From Betaproteobacteria bacterium UBA2293 (GTDB lineage Bacteria; Pseudomonadota; Gammaproteobacteria; Burkholderiales; Rhodocyclaceae): a stretch of DNA of 9,618 bases. The position numbers and the translations under genes were made by a program. Below the pieces are notes generated by a model, which was not told the origin of the DNA, did not search any database, and saw only the letters and a program-made list of their open reading frames with translations. Positions 7,458 through 9,618 of the stretch are shown here, piece by piece; the first letter of the stretch is position 1, and each line of letters opens with the position of its first letter. The stretch is taken from the NCBI GenBank assembly GCA_002345845.1, contig DDWF01000204.1, positions 8,558 through 18,175 on the forward strand, in the 5' to 3' direction.

Positions 7458-7721
7458 CTACCCTTCCGGACAAGTCATTTCTTCGAGCGACTGCAGCCAG
7501 CGCAAGGCCTGCTGGCGCGAGTCGCCACACATTTCGGCCGCTGGCTGCAGGCCGGAACAGCAAGCCGGGCGTTCCGGCTGGCCAAAGATGCGACAGCGCA
7601 GGTCGCGGTCCAGATGCCGGCAGGGAACACCGGCCGGCTTGGCCAGCGAGGAAATCGACGGGGCGATGCAGCAGGCGCCGCAACCGGGGCGGCAGCTCAT
7701 CGTGAGCGGGGATTCTTGCAT
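7458..7721 (-). CDS. YkgJ-family cysteine cluster protein
   Basis: A small protein of 87 residues from the ATG at 7721. Ten cysteines include the family signature [10 protein letters not shown] (C-x3-C-x2-CC, residues 10-18), then Cys34, Cys43, CC at 54-55, Cys65 and Cys84. [19 protein letters not shown] and QPERPACC also match the YkgJ-type family. The cysteines suggest a bound metal, zinc or an Fe-S cluster. The family's role is not established, so I give no reaction. Compared with my memory of homologues, the loop between PSISS and KPAGV is a few residues shorter. The start is uncertain: in-frame ATGs lie at 7754, 7721 and 7700, and the signature begins just after the last. I prefer 7721 because GGCGGG-like purines precede it. 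It is the first gene after the spy terminator and ends 30 bp before uppP, so it may lead that operon. Confidence 0.8.
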   Translation of the reverse strand: MQESPLTMSCRPGCGACCIAPSISSLAKPAGVPCRHLDRDLRCRIFGQPERPACCSGLQPAAEMCGDSRQQALRWLQSLEEMTCPEG

Positions 7722-7773
7722 CCCGCCATTGTCGCAGATGCCTTGTCGGCACATGGCGAAACAGCATGCGCCA

Positions 7774-7804
7774 ACGAAAACCGCCGCCCGTTGCGGGGCG
7801 GCGG
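7774..7804 (-). terminator. Rho-independent terminator after the Spy-like gene
   Basis: On the minus strand a perfect 9 bp G+C-only stem, CCGCCGCCC (7804-7796) with GGGCGGCGG (7789-7781), encloses a 6-base loop and is followed by TTTT, then CGTT. It begins about 33 bp after the stop of the Spy-like gene and lies upstream of the ykgJ-like start. It probably ends the spy transcript and separates it from the ykgJ-uppP run. This is the clearest terminator in the window. Confidence 0.85.
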
Positions 7805-7837
7805 CAAACTGCTGCTGATTAACTCAAAAGCGCTACA

Positions 7838-8380
7838 TCAAGCGCCGCGCATCGGTCGCGTGCCATCACCAGCCGGACCACGCGGACCATCGCCACGCTG
7901 ACGCGGACGATCCTTCAACTCAGCCAGCTGCTTACGCTGCTCGGGTGTCAACACATCGAACACCTGGCGTTCGGTCTTGGCACGATTCAAAGCCATTTCC
8001 CCCATGGCCGCAGCGGCGGCATTGGCCAGCTCCTTGGCCTTGGCCTCGCTGAAGTCAGGCGCGGCGGTCAAGTCGCGCAGATCGCTCTGCGCCTTTTGCA
8101 TCGCCTTGGCCGTGTTGCGCATGGTCGGCGCCTGGGCGTGCATGATGTCAAAAATGCGGTCGCGCTGCGCCTCGGTCAGATCGAGACGCTTCAAATAACG
8201 CGGCATGACATCGCCGCTCATGCCGTGATGGCCGTAGCCGGACTTCATGCCCATGCCGTCACAACCGCCATGCGTCATGCCCTTTTGACCGCCAAAAGCC
8301 GAGGCCGTCAGGGGCACGGCCAGCGCCACGGCGGCGGCGGCGGCGAAACGCTTGAGGTGCAGATGAGAGATGGTTTTCAT
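7838..8380 (-). CDS. Spy/CpxP-family periplasmic protein with LTxxQ motifs
   Basis: A 180-residue protein with a signal peptide: Lys/Arg/His-rich start, hydrophobic core AAAAAVALAVPL, and a likely cleavage after ASA at residue 28, so it should be periplasmic. Two LTxxQ motifs, LTEAQ (68-72) and LTPEQ (144-148), flank a helical middle and mark the Spy/CpxP family. E. coli Spy is an ATP-independent chaperone; CpxP dampens CpxA signalling. Residues 30-57 are rich in Gly, Met and His with one Cys (Cys40), which could bind metal; the related CnrX/ZraP proteins do. The C-terminal 25 residues are rich in Arg, Gly and Pro, an odd basic tail. The ATG at 8380 has AAAGGA 6 nt upstream and starts the signal peptide properly; an ATG-less extension to 8407 adds nine implausible residues. 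The gene appears monocistronic, with its own terminator at 7774-7804 and Cpx-like sites upstream. It could equally be a ZraP- or CnrX-like sensor. Confidence 0.85.
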   Translation of the reverse strand: MKTISHLHLKRFAAAAAVALAVPLTASAFGGQKGMTHGGCDGMGMKSGYGHHGMSGDVMPRYLKRLDLTEAQRDRIFDIMHAQAPTMRNTAKAMQKAQSDLRDLTAAPDFSEAKAKELANAAAAAMGEMALNRAKTERQVFDVLTPEQRKQLAELKDRPRQRGDGPRGPAGDGTRPMRGA

Positions 8381-8386
8381 GATTGT

Positions 8387-8392
8387 TCCTTT
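8387..8392 (-). promoter_or_regulatory. Shine-Dalgarno of the Spy-like gene
   Basis: The minus strand reads AAAGGA with 6 nt before the ATG at 8380. It is one of the better ribosome sites in the window. It fixes the start at 8380 rather than the longer reading frame. Confidence 0.75.
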
Positions 8393-8451
8393 CTTGCGGT
8401 TAGCCACCCCGACCCGGGCTGGCGACAGAACGAATACTCCTCCCGAACACC

Positions 8452-8496
8452 GTAAAGAGGGGTTACTGAGCTGTAAATGAACGTAAAACGGGTAAC
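8452..8496 (+). promoter_or_regulatory. Array of GTAAA sites resembling CpxR boxes upstream of the Spy-like gene
   Basis: The plus strand carries GTAAA at 8452-8456, 8473-8477 and 8483-8487, and GTAAC at 8492-8496. The middle pair forms GTAAA-tgaac-GTAAA, an exact match to the E. coli CpxR consensus GTAAA-N5-GTAAA. Start-to-start distances are 21, 10 and 9 bp, close to whole turns of the helix, as expected for tandem binding of OmpR/CpxR-type regulators. The array lies 72-116 bp upstream of the spy ATG and just past the stop of the permease gene. On the minus strand the middle copy gives TTTACA (8477-8472), which is 17 bp from a weak TACGGT -10. No regulator gene is in the window, so the protein that binds is inferred. 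Confidence 0.5.
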
Positions 8497-8515
8497 TGGA
8501 TATAGTTGGCCACGA

Positions 8516-9618
<1,103 letters not shown>

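Noticed and set aside
7455..7460. TAGAAT -10-like hexamer overlapping the ykgJ-like stop codon, as a uppP promoter
   Set aside because: Five of six bases match, but I find no acceptable -35 hexamer at 16-18 bp, and the genes are close enough to be co-transcribed.
6426..7901. A 491-codon open frame on the plus strand, with other long plus-strand frames at 3142-4401, 1440-2561 and 2573-3400
   Set aside because: They lie antisense to uppP, the tonB-like gene, mtgA and aroE, whose proteins have clear family motifs. The plus-strand products are rich in Arg, Gln and Pro with no recognisable domain, as expected from shadow frames in GC-rich DNA.

Overview
The window is GC-rich DNA (about 60-65% G+C by eye) packed with tightly spaced housekeeping and envelope genes. 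It looks like the chromosome of a betaproteobacterium, most likely Rhodocyclales (Dechloromonas/Azonexus-like). This rests on protein character and on the order RNB-family ribonuclease, TonB-like protein, aroE, mtgA, which I recall as a conserved betaproteobacterial neighbourhood; no search was run. There is no sign of a phage, insertion sequence, CRISPR array, tRNA or rRNA.

Layout. The left edge holds the last 47 codons of hemL (+ strand). Every other gene lies on the minus strand. Reading in their direction, from the right: a partial MacB/FtsX-type ABC permease that enters from beyond the right edge; a Spy/CpxP-like periplasmic protein with a run of GTAAA-type sites upstream and a strong hairpin terminator downstream; then a compact run of ykgJ-like, uppP, yqiA-like, RNB ribonuclease, tonB-like, aroE and mtgA, with 4 to 13 bp overlaps or short gaps; and finally mgtE after an 88 bp gap.

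How the genes fit together. Most products act at or in the cell envelope. UppP regenerates undecaprenyl phosphate from the diphosphate that MtgA-type glycosyltransferases release during glycan polymerisation. The TonB-like protein would carry energy across the periplasm. MgtE imports Mg2+. The Spy-like protein and the MacB-like permease suggest an envelope-stress or efflux locus. The clearest regulatory signal is GTAAA-N5-GTAAA, an exact match to the enterobacterial CpxR consensus, with further copies at about helical spacing, directly upstream of a homologue of the CpxP/Spy family, which CpxR controls in E. coli.

I do not see a convincing new biological system. The points worth a second look are the Cpx-like site array, two departures from RNase II consensus residues in the RNB protein, a TonB-like protein with a coiled-coil-like linker in place of a proline-rich one, and promoter-like hexamers that overlap start or stop codons.
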